In this document: piece by piece, positions 53,286 to 62,619 of the stretch
Layout of the letters: each line of letters begins with the position of its first letter
How positions within the stretch are numbered: position 1 is the stretch's first letter
Assembly: GCA_963837265.1 (NCBI GenBank)
Contig: CAWIMQ010000001.1
Coordinates: forward strand, 496,001-560,000
DNA: 64,000 nt
Origin: DATBLE01 sp963837265
Lineage (GTDB): Bacteria; Actinomycetota; Thermoleophilia; Gaiellales; Gaiellaceae
Direction of reading: 5' to 3'
Translations under genes and position numbers: made by a program
The notes under the pieces: model-generated
Databases searched by the model: none
Told to the model about the DNA's origin: nothing
The model's input: the letters and a program-made list of their open reading frames with translations, nothing else

Positions 53286-54431
53286 TCAGCGCTCCTCTCG
53301 ATCGGCAAGCCATCTTTCGAGCTCGCCTGCGGCGAGAGGCTCGGGCGGGCTGCAGGTTGTCGTGAGGCGGATGGTTGAGTTGGAGTCGCTTGCCTCCTGG
53401 ATAGCGCCGAGTGCTTCGAGGACATGAAGGGCGAGCGTGGCACTCGCCCGTGGCTCCTGGCCGGCAGGGGAGACGGCAAGGTCGGCGACTCCGATACCGC
53501 GCCGCAGCTCCTCGGGCGTGTTTGGCGCTGCGATCGGGGGCAGAACGGGCGGGACGACGGTCCAGTCCTTTCCGTTGCGGAGGAGCCGCACCTCGCCGCC
53601 GAAGCGGTTCGGGTCGGGCAGTTGGAGTTGGCCGCGGGTGCCGTAGATCTCGATCCACGGGAATGTCCGTTCCCACACGTCGTAACTGAGCAGGAGCGTG
53701 GCGACGGCACCGGAGGCGAACATCGCGACTGCCGAGGCGTGGGTCGGGACCTCGACATCGATTACGTCAACGAGTCGTTTCGGTGCGGTCACGAAGCGCT
53801 GCTTGTGACCGATTCGAGTCTTGCCCGCGACCTCGACGACCGGGCCGAGGCAGCTGACGAGCTGAGTCATGTAGTAGGGGCCGAGGTCGAGCAAGGGGCC
53901 GCCGCCGGGCCGGAAGATGAAGGTCGGGTCGGGGTGGCGCGTCTCGACGTGGTTGTGAGTCACAAAGAACGAGGCAGCGAAGACCTCTCCGAGTTCACCA
54001 CTGTCTAGGAGCGCACGACCTGTCTGACACGCGGCGCCGAGGAACGTGTCGGGCGCGGCGGCGAACTTGAGGCCCCGTTTCCGAGCGAGGTCCACGGTCG
54101 CCTGTCCGTCTGCGAGCGTGGCCGCAACAGGCTTCTCGACGTAAGCATGCTTGCCGGCCTCGAGCACCTCGGTGACCACTCTCGCGTGCGTAATCGGAGG
54201 AGTCAGGATCACTGCGATCTCGACACTGGGATCTGTAAGCAGATCGCTCACCGCTCCCCAGCTCGGGATTCCGGAGCGCACCGCACCGGCCTCGGCTCGC
54301 GCCAGATCAACATCGGCGCAGCGGACGACCTGGAGGGTGCGGTAACGCGCCATACCGGCTACATACCGATCGAAGATATCGCCGCAACCGATGATCCCGA
54401 CCCGGATGACTCCTGCCGCTTCCTTGTCCAT
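53286..54431 (-). CDS. Gfo/Idh/MocA-family dehydrogenase
   Basis: 381 residues: IRVGIIGCGDIFDRYVAGMA (Rossmann GxGxxxxxY), ILTPPITHARVV, GKHAYVEKPVAATLADGQ (EKP) and GGPLLDLGPYYMTQLVSCLG (catalytic Asp...Tyr region). NAD(P)-dependent sugar dehydrogenase. Divergent from the deglycosidase-like pair, with an inverted repeat between. Could supply the 3-keto sugar. Confidence 0.85.
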   Translation of the reverse strand: MDKEAAGVIRVGIIGCGDIFDRYVAGMARYRTLQVVRCADVDLARAEAGAVRSGIPSWGAVSDLLTDPSVEIAVILTPPITHARVVTEVLEAGKHAYVEKPVAATLADGQATVDLARKRGLKFAAAPDTFLGAACQTGRALLDSGELGEVFAASFFVTHNHVETRHPDPTFIFRPGGGPLLDLGPYYMTQLVSCLGPVVEVAGKTRIGHKQRFVTAPKRLVDVIDVEVPTHASAVAMFASGAVATLLLSYDVWERTFPWIEIYGTRGQLQLPDPNRFGGEVRLLRNGKDWTVVPPVLPPIAAPNTPEELRRGIGVADLAVSPAGQEPRASATLALHVLEALGAIQEASDSNSTIRLTTTCSPPEPLAAGELERWLADREER

Positions 54432-54454
54432 GAAGCCCCTCTTGACCGATTGGT

Positions 54455-54477
54455 TCGGATAGTGTACTAATATCCGA
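54455..54477. promoter_or_regulatory. Inverted repeat in the divergent promoter region
   Basis: TCGGATA, nine bases GTGTACTAA, TATCCGA. It overlaps a TACACT -10-like box for the minus-strand dehydrogenase, 24 bases from its ATG. Candidate operator for the ROK regulator. The rest of 54478-54641 holds the leader of the plus-strand operon. Confidence 0.5.
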
Positions 54478-54641
54478 CGACGGAAGCAACCGGATCGGCT
54501 TCGGGGTGACCTAAGCGCGCTGAAAGGAGTCTCTCGGTCGCCGCCTTGTCGGTCCTGCCGTCGACTAGCGTCTCACCGACGAGAATGCTGTGCGCATCGA
54601 CGCGGGATGCGCGTTAAGGCAAACTGACGAAAGGGCAAGTG

Positions 54642-55049
54642 ATGAATTTCCGTGATCGTACGCTTGCAGACAAGGGATTTGCGAACACCGAAGACGGCTT
54701 CAAGGTCACGCTGGGACTGCCGCGGTATCGCTCACTTCCTCTGTCCTGTTTTCAGGTCGACACGCTGAAGGTGGACGGGAAGGGAATCGACCCGGACACG
54801 ATCACCTTCCACACCTACGGCAAGAGCTATCCGCATGCCGATCTGCCGAATCAGATCAAGGACTCTTGGTTCATGCAGGATCCGGCCGAGCTCCGCATCA
54901 AGGGCGAGAAGCTTGCGGCCGGTGAGCATGACGTCGAACTCATGCTCAAGATCCGGATCCCGTACGTGTTCGTCGAGAACGGGACGAAGGCCCTGACGGA
55001 GGTCGCGGGTGCGAAGAAGCGACTCATGCTGGACGCGACCGACAAATAA
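54642..55049 (+). CDS. DUF6379 protein: C-glycoside deglycosidase beta-subunit-like
   Basis: 135 residues from ATG 54642 (GTG one codon upstream). NFRDRTLADKGFAN, GFKVTLGLPRYRSLPLSCF, HTYGKSYPHADLPNQIKDSW and AGEHDVELMLKIRIPYVFVE match the small beta-sandwich subunit family DUF6379. In characterised CarBC/DgpBC enzymes this subunit pairs with a TIM-barrel subunit, which is the next gene here after 22 bases. Confidence 0.75.
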   Translation: MNFRDRTLADKGFANTEDGFKVTLGLPRYRSLPLSCFQVDTLKVDGKGIDPDTITFHTYGKSYPHADLPNQIKDSWFMQDPAELRIKGEKLAAGEHDVELMLKIRIPYVFVENGTKALTEVAGAKKRLMLDATDK

Positions 55050-55071
55050 CGCAGAACGAGGAGATGCGACG

Positions 55072-56115
55072 ATGACAGGCTCGAATGGACCACAACTCGG
55101 GGTTACGCTCTACAGCTTTACGCCGGAATGGCACGCGCGTGAGTACACCTTTGCACAGCTGATCGAGAAAGTGGACGAACTTAAGCTCGGACCAGGTCTG
55201 GAGTTGATCGGATTCCAGAACATCAGGGGCTTCCCCGACATGTCGAAAGAGTTCGTCACCGAGTTCCGTTCCCTGATGGACAAATACGAGTTGGAGCCCT
55301 CTGCTCTCGACGGGCTGATCGACAAGGGGATCCGCACCGATCGCATGCTCACTCCCGACGAGTGCTTCGAGTACACCATGCCCCAGCTCGAGGCTGCCAG
55401 GAAGCTCGGGTTCCCGGTGCTGAGGATCGCGTACGGCGGCTTCTACGAGATCGCCGAGCGGATCCTGCCGGAGTGCGAGCGGCTCGACGTCAAGATCGGG
55501 ATCGAGATTCATGCTCCGCACTCGCCGCAGCATCCGACGATGGCCGGGCTGCGCGAGCTGTTCGAGCGGCTCGACACGCCGTACTTTGGCTTCGTGCCGG
55601 ACTTCGGCGCGACCACACATGCGATCCCAAAGGTGTTCCTCAACGGTTTCCAGGCCAGAGGCGTACCGGCCGATGTCGTGGAGCTCGTCACGAAGACATG
55701 GACAGAGGCGCGCACGAGCGGCGCCGATCCGATGAAGGTCCGCGACGAGCTGCGCGAGCATGTCCGCCAGATGGGCGGCCGCGAATATGCGCAGCAGTTC
55801 TCCACCTTCGCGTTCGAGTACTTCGGTCATGCCAGGCCGAGCGCATGGATCGAGATCATGCCGATGGTCGTTCATGTGCATGCGAAGTTCTTCGAGATCG
55901 ACGCAAATGGCGACGAGCCGTGTGTCCCCCACATCGAGTTGATCCGGACGTTCCGCGACAACGGCTACACGGGCTACTTCAGCAGCGAGTACGAGGGCTG
56001 GCAGTGGGAGGAGGCCCCGGAGCGGCTTCTGGACGGGTTCGAGATCACGAGGAAGCACAACCTGCTGGGCCGGAAGGCACTCGAGCAGCCTGCATTGTCA
56101 GGGGCAAAGGCGTAG
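55072..56115 (+). CDS. TIM-barrel C-glycoside deglycosidase alpha-subunit-like
   Basis: 347 residues from ATG 55072 (GAGGAG upstream). QLGVTLYSFTPEWHAREYTF, LELIGFQNIRGFPDMSKEF, IGIEIHAPHSPQHPTM, FGFVPDFGATTHAIPKVFL, MVVHVHAKFFEID and YFSSEYEGWQWEEAPE carry the Glu/Asp/His/Glu metal ligands of the sugar-isomerase superfamily. With DUF6379 upstream it would form the alpha/beta enzyme that eliminates an aglycone from a 3-keto-glycoside. Substrate could also be an O-glycoside. Confidence 0.75.
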   Translation: MTGSNGPQLGVTLYSFTPEWHAREYTFAQLIEKVDELKLGPGLELIGFQNIRGFPDMSKEFVTEFRSLMDKYELEPSALDGLIDKGIRTDRMLTPDECFEYTMPQLEAARKLGFPVLRIAYGGFYEIAERILPECERLDVKIGIEIHAPHSPQHPTMAGLRELFERLDTPYFGFVPDFGATTHAIPKVFLNGFQARGVPADVVELVTKTWTEARTSGADPMKVRDELREHVRQMGGREYAQQFSTFAFEYFGHARPSAWIEIMPMVVHVHAKFFEIDANGDEPCVPHIELIRTFRDNGYTGYFSSEYEGWQWEEAPERLLDGFEITRKHNLLGRKALEQPALSGAKA

Positions 56116-56120
56116 GTGCC

Positions 56121-56176
56121 GCGGCGGGCGATGTCCCCGGAAGCCGACGACGGCTCCCGGGGACATCGCCCGCCGC
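56121..56176 (+). terminator. 25-bp-stem hairpin after the deglycosidase-like pair
   Basis: Left arm 56121-56145, loop GACGAC, right arm 56152-56176, one mismatch in 25. Starts 5 bases after the stop. No U-run follows, so it may also protect the mRNA 3' end. Confidence 0.7.
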
Positions 56177-56237
56177 CACACCACTGGGACGACACGGCTC
56201 ATCGCAAGTAGACGAGCTAGGGTCAGGGCACTCCCCG

Positions 56238-57542
56238 ATGGTCGATACCGACAAACAAGTCTCGCATCAGAGGTCGCTGCACACGCGGCCGGCTCGTCCG
56301 GCGGATCTCCGCAGACACAATCTCGCCCTCCTGACGCGCCTTGTGTCCGAGCGCGAGAGTCTGACGCGAGCCGAGCTCTCGCGCATGACTCGCCTTACGA
56401 AGGGCACCGTCTCGAGTCTCGTCGAGGAACTGATCGAACGGGAGATCCTCGTTGAGAGCGCGGCGGCAACCGCTCCGGGGCAGCCAGGGAGGCCTCCAAG
56501 TGGCGTCCTCGCCCTCAATGGCGAGTCTCACTGCGGCATCGGCGTCGAGATCAACATCGACTACATCGCCGTGTCCGTCGCCGACCTGCTTCGCAGGGTC
56601 CGCTTCCGCAGGGTCGAGATCAGAGACAACCGGAAGCCCAGCAAGAGCGCCGTCCTGGGACGAGCGGCGCGGCTGGTGGGAGATGCGATTGCCGCCGCCA
56701 CCGGTTTCGGCCTTCGCCCAGCTGGCGTTGCCATGGCCATTCCCGGCCCAGTCGATCTCGAGCGCGGCGTGCTTATGCGTGCACCCGGCCTCGCCTGGTC
56801 CGACGTCGCCGTGGTCACAGAACTGCGCCGACGACTCGAGCGGCCGGATCTACCAATTTTCGCAGAGAACCAGGCTAACCTCGCTGCCCTTGGCGAGCTC
56901 TGGCTCGGGCTTGGTGCCGAGGCAGGCGATTACGTCCACGTCTCCGGCGAGAGCGGCATCGGGGGCGGGATCATCGTCGACGGGGCTCTCTTCCGCGGAG
57001 CCCGCGGCTTCGCAGGCGAAATCGGGCACATCGTCGTAGATCCACAGGGGCCCGTCTGTACCTGCGGCGGCCGGGGTTGCCTGGGGCGGGTAGCCGGCAA
57101 GGAAGTGCTGTTCGAGCTTGCCGGCCTTCAGCCAGACACGGCGACCCAGCTCGGCGGGAACCCACTCGTCCTTCAGGAACTGCTCGCGATGCTCGAGCGG
57201 CACGATCCACGGGCGACGCACGCCGTGGACCACGTCGCACAGGCGCTCGGGCTGGCTCTTGCCGACATCGTGAACATGATCGACCCAGACACGATCGTCC
57301 TCGGCGGCATCTTCGCTCCTCTCTCACCTTGGTTGATCGAACCGCTGTCCGCGACACTCAGTCGGCAGGCGATTCTCGGTGCAAAGACGCCGGTGAGCGT
57401 GCGGGCATCGCAGGTCGGGCCTGATGCGGCAGTGCGGGGCGCGGCGACGTGGGTGGTCCAGAGCCTTCTCGCCGGGGAGCTGTCGCCCCCGGCAGCTCCG
57501 AAGCCGCGGTCGGGTTCACGCCCGATCAAAGCTGCCGCATGA
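56238..57542 (+). CDS. ROK-family transcriptional regulator
   Basis: 434 residues from ATG 56238. N-terminal winged HTH: RRHNLALLTRLV, LTRAELSRMTRLTKGTVSSL. ROK domain: VAMAIPGPVDLERGVL, IFAENQANLAALGELWLG, GIGGGIIVDGALFRGARGFA and the zinc box GHIVVDPQ...CTCGGRGCLG. Likely represses the surrounding sugar genes until a sugar ligand binds. The next gene overlaps by ATGA. Confidence 0.9.
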   Translation: MVDTDKQVSHQRSLHTRPARPADLRRHNLALLTRLVSERESLTRAELSRMTRLTKGTVSSLVEELIEREILVESAAATAPGQPGRPPSGVLALNGESHCGIGVEINIDYIAVSVADLLRRVRFRRVEIRDNRKPSKSAVLGRAARLVGDAIAAATGFGLRPAGVAMAIPGPVDLERGVLMRAPGLAWSDVAVVTELRRRLERPDLPIFAENQANLAALGELWLGLGAEAGDYVHVSGESGIGGGIIVDGALFRGARGFAGEIGHIVVDPQGPVCTCGGRGCLGRVAGKEVLFELAGLQPDTATQLGGNPLVLQELLAMLERHDPRATHAVDHVAQALGLALADIVNMIDPDTIVLGGIFAPLSPWLIEPLSATLSRQAILGAKTPVSVRASQVGPDAAVRGAATWVVQSLLAGELSPPAAPKPRSGSRPIKAAA

Positions 57543-58552
57543 ACTCGCCGATCGGTTGGGGCGTTGTCGGGACCGGCGACTACGTCGCGAACCACGTCGC
57601 GCACGCCTTGGCCACCACTCCAGGGGCGCGCCTCGCCGGCGTCTACAGCAGGGACAAGAGCAAGGGCGAGGACTTCGCGCGCACCCACGGCGCCTCACGA
57701 AGTTACGAGTCGTTCGAGAGCATGCTCGCCGACCCCGAGATCGAGGTCGTACACGTAACAAGCCCGAATCACCTGCATCCGGAGCACACGATCCTCGCCG
57801 CACAGGCCGGCAAGCACGTCCTCTGCGAGAAGCCGATGGCACTGACCGTGGCCGACTGCGAGGAAATGATCGACGCGTGCCGCGCGAACGGCGTCAAGCT
57901 CGGGGTCGGCTTCGAGAACCGGCACCACCCGGCGCATATCGAGATGCGCCGGCTCGTGGAGACCGGAGCGGTGGGAGAGATCCCGGTGGTAACGGTCCAG
58001 TACAGCCGGTGGCTTCATCGGTCGATCGACGGCTGGCGGGCGAACCCGGCCCTCTCGGGCGGCGGAAGCCTGATGGGTCTGGGCGTGCATTGCCTCGACA
58101 CGATCCGGTTCATCCTCGCCGCCGAGGCCGCCCAGGTCGTCGCATTCACGGACGAGCGCCTAGGCGGTCGGCCAGTCGACGAACTCGTGCTCGCCGTCGT
58201 CAGGCTCGAGAACGGCACTTTCTGCCAGATCGTTTCCGGTATCAACGTGCCGCGCTCGCACAACGACGTCGTGCTCTACGGCGACAAGGCTCGGGTCCAG
58301 AGCCTCGACACGCTCGGCATGTACTTGCAGGGGGCGCTCGAAATCGTCGCGGGCGACGTCACGACGCGAACCATGTATCCGAGGTCCGACGTCGGTACGC
58401 TCGTGCGCCAGATCGAGGCGTTCCATCGGAGCATCGCCGAGGACAGCGAGCCGAACGCGTCGGGAGAAGACGGCCGCCGGATGGTCGTGCTGACGGATGC
58501 GATCCTGAAGTCGAGCAGAGACGGGGTCGCAGTAACGGTCGACGCGGGCTGA
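57539..58552 (+). CDS. Gfo/Idh/MocA-family dehydrogenase
   Basis: 337 residues, overlapping the ROK stop. GWGVVGTGDYVANHVAHALA, VHVTSPNHLHPEHTILAAQA, KHVLCEKPMALTVADCEEM, GVGFENRHHPAH and GGGSLMGLGVHCLDTIRF give the Rossmann fold, EKP motif and active-site His. NAD(P)-dependent sugar oxidoreductase. Its stop is 3 bases from the stop of the convergent dehydrogenase. Confidence 0.85.
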   Translation: MNSPIGWGVVGTGDYVANHVAHALATTPGARLAGVYSRDKSKGEDFARTHGASRSYESFESMLADPEIEVVHVTSPNHLHPEHTILAAQAGKHVLCEKPMALTVADCEEMIDACRANGVKLGVGFENRHHPAHIEMRRLVETGAVGEIPVVTVQYSRWLHRSIDGWRANPALSGGGSLMGLGVHCLDTIRFILAAEAAQVVAFTDERLGGRPVDELVLAVVRLENGTFCQIVSGINVPRSHNDVVLYGDKARVQSLDTLGMYLQGALEIVAGDVTTRTMYPRSDVGTLVRQIEAFHRSIAEDSEPNASGEDGRRMVVLTDAILKSSRDGVAVTVDAG

Positions 58553-58555
58553 GCC

Positions 58556-59569
58556 TCAGTGCATGGTCAGGTCTGCGAGCGCGGGCGGCGCCACCGGCAT
58601 GCCCCTCTCGGCCGACTCGAATAGCGCCTCGATGCTGCGCGCTTGCCCGAGCGCGTCCTCCCGTCCGAGCAGCGGTGACGCGCCGCCTTCGATCGCAAGG
58701 CTGAGGTTCTCAAGCTCGAGCCGGTACGGATCCGCGGCCCCGCACGAGATATCTTCAGGACCGTCGCCGCCGCCCCACAGCTCGATTCCCGGGTGCTCGA
58801 TGCGGAACGGCTCGCGGACGAGAAGCCTTCCGGCTGTGCCGATCACCTCCAACTCCACCCGCGAATCGATCGCAAAGGTGCACTCGAACTGCGCGACCAC
58901 GCCGCCGGGGAACTCGAGCGTCCCGGCGAAGAGCACATCGACGCCCGTGGCTCCGAGCCGACGCGCGCCGTAGACTCGCGCCGGCTCGCCAGCGAGCAAC
59001 CGTGCCGCTGACACGCAGTAGCAGCCGAGATCCTGCAGTGCGCCGCCGTCGAGCAGAGGATCGAGACGGACATCCGTCCCTTCCTCGCCCACCATGCTGA
59101 GGAGGTTGTAGCCGTACACCGCGCGGATCAGCAGGGGCTCCCCGATCGCATGGCCAGACACGGCCGCCAAGAGCGCTGCTGTCTGGGGATGGTGGCGGTA
59201 CATCAGCGCCTCCATGAGCAGGCGCCCGTTGCGGTCGGCGGTGTCGAACGCCGCGACGGCATCGGCGACGCGGCGACTCAACGGCTTCTCGCACAGCACG
59301 TGCTTGCCGGCGTTCAGGGCACGGATTGACCATTCGACGTGGAGGCCGTTCGGCAAGGAGATGTAGACAGCCTGGACGTCCGGGTCGGCAAGCAGGTCGT
59401 CATAGCTTCCGTACGCGCGTGAGATGCCGGTGTCGCGCGCGTAGGCGTCGGCGCGAACCCGGTCGCGGGCCGCGACCGCAACAACCTCTGCCAGCGTCGA
59501 CTCTCGTGCACCGGCAAGGATCTTCTGGTTAATCCGCGCGGTGGACAGGATTCCCCAACGCACGCTCAT
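58556..59569 (-). CDS. Gfo/Idh/MocA-family dehydrogenase
   Basis: 337 residues: RWGILSTARINQKILAGARE, VYISLPNGLHVEWSIRALNA, KHVLCEKPLSRRVADAVAAF, MEALMYRHHPQTAAL and LDGGALQDLGCYCVSAARLL. The STARI start and MYRHHPQ motif are those of the D-xylose 1-dehydrogenase/glucose-fructose oxidoreductase branch. It follows the aldo/keto reductase with a 2-base gap and ends the ABC operon. Confidence 0.85.
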   Translation of the reverse strand: MSVRWGILSTARINQKILAGARESTLAEVVAVAARDRVRADAYARDTGISRAYGSYDDLLADPDVQAVYISLPNGLHVEWSIRALNAGKHVLCEKPLSRRVADAVAAFDTADRNGRLLMEALMYRHHPQTAALLAAVSGHAIGEPLLIRAVYGYNLLSMVGEEGTDVRLDPLLDGGALQDLGCYCVSAARLLAGEPARVYGARRLGATGVDVLFAGTLEFPGGVVAQFECTFAIDSRVELEVIGTAGRLLVREPFRIEHPGIELWGGGDGPEDISCGAADPYRLELENLSLAIEGGASPLLGREDALGQARSIEALFESAERGMPVAPPALADLTMH

Positions 59570-59571
59570 CG

Positions 59572-60543
59572 TCAGCCCTCCTCGGGCATGTCATCGGTCT
59601 CGAGGTTTAGCCAAGCAAGCTCTTGGGCCGTCAACTCCACGTCGAGTGCCTCGAGGCTGTCATGGAGCTCCTCGACCGTCCGCGGTCCGATGATCGCGTA
59701 ACTGGGGAACGGTTGCCCGAGAACCCAGGCCAGCGCGACATCGTTGGCTGATCGCCCACGGGCGCTCGCCAACGCAGCGGCGCGGCGGCGCCGCTCCCAG
59801 TTGTCCGCGCTGGCATAGACGCGGTTCAGGTCGGGGGTTTCGCGGACTCGCGCCTCGTCGACGGCAAAGAAGCCGCCAGCCTGCGCCGACCATGCGAAGA
59901 GCGGCATCTGGGTCTTCTCGTGCCAGTGCCGAGACTCCCGGCCGGAAACCGACAGCGATCCTGGCCACGGCGCCTCGTTCTGGACGGCGAGCGCCAGATT
60001 GCAGCTGCTGCAGGCGAAGGTCTCGAGATGCCGACGGGCGGCGTAGGCGCGGGCCTCCTCGATCCGCTCCGGCGTCCAGTTTGAGACACCGAAGGATCGA
60101 GTGCGGCCGGCCTGCTTGTGCTCGTTCAAGATCTCGACCAGCGGGCCGACAGGGACGTTCGGGTCGTCCCGGTGGAGGAGGTAGATGTCGACCCAGCCGG
60201 TGTCCAGGCGCGCAAGTGTGTCTCGCAGATCGCAGGTCAAGTCTTCGGGAGTCACGCGCTTCCGATCCTGGTTTGGGTGTCCGCCTTTGGAGATGAGCAC
60301 GACCTGCTCACGCACTCCGGGGCGAGCCTCAAACCAACGGCCGAGCACGCGCTCAGCATCACCTCTCTCGCCGCCGGCGAAGACGCCGTAGCTGTGCGCC
60401 GAGTCCAGGACGTTCCCGCCGACCCGCACCCACTCGTCGAGTAGCTCGAAGGAACCGTCAAGATCGGAGAGGGACAGGTACGCGGTGCCGAGCACGAGCA
60501 GAGACAACTCGGACTGGAGCGGAGGAAAGGCGCAGTACCGCAT
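59572..60543 (-). CDS. Aldo/keto reductase
   Basis: 323 residues: LGTAYLSLSDLDGSFELLDE, NVLDSAHSYGVFAGGERGDA (Asp/Tyr of the tetrad), VVLISKGGHPN (Lys), DIYLLHRDDPNVPVG (His), RSFGVSNWTPERIEEA and YAIIGPRTVEELHDSL. Complete tetrad. Would reduce a keto sugar or aldehyde with NADPH. Starts 5 bases after the ABC ATPase stop. Confidence 0.9.
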   Translation of the reverse strand: MRYCAFPPLQSELSLLVLGTAYLSLSDLDGSFELLDEWVRVGGNVLDSAHSYGVFAGGERGDAERVLGRWFEARPGVREQVVLISKGGHPNQDRKRVTPEDLTCDLRDTLARLDTGWVDIYLLHRDDPNVPVGPLVEILNEHKQAGRTRSFGVSNWTPERIEEARAYAARRHLETFACSSCNLALAVQNEAPWPGSLSVSGRESRHWHEKTQMPLFAWSAQAGGFFAVDEARVRETPDLNRVYASADNWERRRRAAALASARGRSANDVALAWVLGQPFPSYAIIGPRTVEELHDSLEALDVELTAQELAWLNLETDDMPEEG

Positions 60544-60548
60544 CGCGG

Positions 60549-61760
60549 TCAGGTCGCGTGCGGAGCGGATATACGAGCGCCCGTGTCGAGATCGAAGAGC
60601 TGGATCTTGTCCGGCCGAACCGCGAGTTCGATCGGCTGGTCGACAGTGACACGGATGTCGCTCTCGAAGCGCGCGATCGCGGTGACCCGCTCCGTTGCGG
60701 CCGACTCTTTCAGGCTCTCGGCGGCCGCGGCATCCGTATCGCGCGCGACGTCGAGGACGTCCTCCGCGAGCACTGGCCGTGCAGCGACGTGGAGGTGGAC
60801 AAGCTGCTCAAAGCCGAGGCTCTCAACGTAGCGTGCTTCGCCTTTCAGCCGCGGCCACGACGGATCGGCGCCCGCCGCGTTCATGAGGTGTTCCGGGCGA
60901 ACACCGATTGCCACGCTGCGACCGGAGTACCCGCCCAGCGGCGAATCGTTCCAGACTGGCGGCAGCGCCAGTTGCTGTTCGCCAATACGGCAGGAGAGGA
61001 GGCCGTTCTTGTCCGCCTCGACCGTACCCTCGAACAGGTTCATCGCCGGCGAGCCGATGAATGTTGCAACGAAGAGGTTGGCGGGCCGGTCGTAGATCGC
61101 TTGCGGCTCATCCTCCTGTTGGAGGATGCCCTTGTGCATGACTGCCACGCGGTCTCCCATCGTCATTGCCTCAACCTGGTCGTGGGTGACGTAGAGGGTG
61201 GTGACGTGGAGCTCGCGCTGGAGGCTGGCGATCTCCGCCCTCATCTGGACACGCAGCTTCGCATCCAGGTTGGAGAGGGGCTCATCCATCACGAATACTT
61301 GCGGCTGACGGATGATCGCCCGGCCCATCGCTACTCGTTGGCGTTGCCCGCCCGACAGGTTTCGCGGGCGTCGTTTCAAGAGCGTGTCCAGGCCGAGCAA
61401 GGCGGCCGTGCGCTCGACCCGTTCCTTGACCTCGCGCCGGGGCACACGTTGACTCCGGAGCGGAAACGCGATGTTCTCGAAGACGCTCATGTGCGGGTAG
61501 AGCGCGTAGTTCTGGAAGACCATCGCGACATCGCGCTCTCGGGGATCTAGGTTGTTGGCGACCTTGTCGCCGATTCGAACCTGGCCGGCGGTGATCTGCT
61601 CGAGACCGGCGACCATTCGCAAGATGGTCGTCTTCCCACATCCCGACGGGCCGACGAGTACCATGAGTTCGCCGTCGCCGATATTGAGGTTGAAATCGGT
61701 CACGGCTCGAGTGCCGTCGAGATAGATCTTGACAATTGCTTCGAACTCTACGGTCGCCAT
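60549..61760 (-). CDS. ABC transporter ATPase, MsmK/UgpC/MalK type
   Basis: 403 residues: VGPSGCGKTT (Walker A), MVFQNYALYPHMSVFENIAF (Q-loop), NLSGGQRQRVAMGRAI (signature), VFVMDEPLSNLDAKL (Walker B/D-loop) and VTHDQVEAMTM (H-loop), then the C-terminal MalK-type regulatory OB domain (VAIGVRPEHL). Energises the two adjacent permeases. Confidence 0.95.
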   Translation of the reverse strand: MATVEFEAIVKIYLDGTRAVTDFNLNIGDGELMVLVGPSGCGKTTILRMVAGLEQITAGQVRIGDKVANNLDPRERDVAMVFQNYALYPHMSVFENIAFPLRSQRVPRREVKERVERTAALLGLDTLLKRRPRNLSGGQRQRVAMGRAIIRQPQVFVMDEPLSNLDAKLRVQMRAEIASLQRELHVTTLYVTHDQVEAMTMGDRVAVMHKGILQQEDEPQAIYDRPANLFVATFIGSPAMNLFEGTVEADKNGLLSCRIGEQQLALPPVWNDSPLGGYSGRSVAIGVRPEHLMNAAGADPSWPRLKGEARYVESLGFEQLVHLHVAARPVLAEDVLDVARDTDAAAAESLKESAATERVTAIARFESDIRVTVDQPIELAVRPDKIQLFDLDTGARISAPHAT

Positions 61761-61782
61761 ATTTCTCCAAGCGATCCCTGGA

Positions 61783-62619
61783 TCATTGCTTGATACCTCC
61801 CGCAAAACTGCGCATGAACTGTCGTTGAGCAATCAGGAAGAAGACCAAGAAAGGCATGATCGATATCGAGACTGCTGCCAGAATCGTGTTGTACTGGGAC
61901 TCCTGCTCTCCAGCGTAGCGTGCAATCGCAACCGGGAGCGTTGCATTCTTACTTCCGCCCAGGAATATGAGCGACATGAAGAATTCGTTCCAGATGATCA
62001 ACCCCATGAGGATCACGATTGTGCCTGTCGCTGGGCGGAGTAGTGGGAAGACGACCTTTCGAAAAGTTCGGACGACGCCAGCTCCGTCCACACGAGCCGC
62101 CTCTTCGTAATCGATCGGGAGAGCACGAATGAAACTCGTATACATGAAGACCGTCAGTGGCATCATCAGTCCGAGATACAGACCTATCATCGAGACATAC
62201 GCCCCCACCATGTGGATCCGGTTGACCGCTGCATAGGCCGGGATCACCGCTAGTTCGTACGGGAGGATGATGCCAACCACGAAGATGTAATACATGACCG
62301 TTGAGAACTTCCGGCCGAGGCGCGCGATCGCGTACGCCGCCACCGAGCCGAAGAGGACGAGGAGTGCGACCGAGCCGAAGGTAATGACGATGCTGCTGAT
62401 CACCGGATGGGTGAGCGGCGTCCCGTTGCCGTGCCACGCGTGCGAGTAGTTTCCCCATACGAGCTTGCTGGGCAGCCGCCACGGATGTCCAAAGGATTCG
62501 AGGGTCGGCTTCAACGACGTGGTCACCATGAGGTAGAAGGGCACCCACCAGAGGATCGCCGCCAGAATGAGCACGGCCTCACGGATTCCTGTCTTCCACG
62601 TGTATCTCGCGCGCGACAT
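61783..62619 (-). CDS. ABC sugar permease, MalG-like
   Basis: 278 residues, six helices. N-terminal ILAAILWWVPFYLMVTTSLK, EAA motif DYEEAARVDGAGVVRTFRKV followed by VFPLLRPA. Overlaps the other permease stop by one base (TGATG). Carbohydrate uptake, class CUT1. Confidence 0.9.
   Translation of the reverse strand: MSRARYTWKTGIREAVLILAAILWWVPFYLMVTTSLKPTLESFGHPWRLPSKLVWGNYSHAWHGNGTPLTHPVISSIVITFGSVALLVLFGSVAAYAIARLGRKFSTVMYYIFVVGIILPYELAVIPAYAAVNRIHMVGAYVSMIGLYLGLMMPLTVFMYTSFIRALPIDYEEAARVDGAGVVRTFRKVVFPLLRPATGTIVILMGLIIWNEFFMSLIFLGGSKNATLPVAIARYAGEQESQYNTILAAVSISIMPFLVFFLIAQRQFMRSFAGGIKQ

Noticed and set aside
50593..53427. 944-residue plus-strand open frame
   Set aside because: Antisense to three recognised sugar-metabolism genes; no domains.
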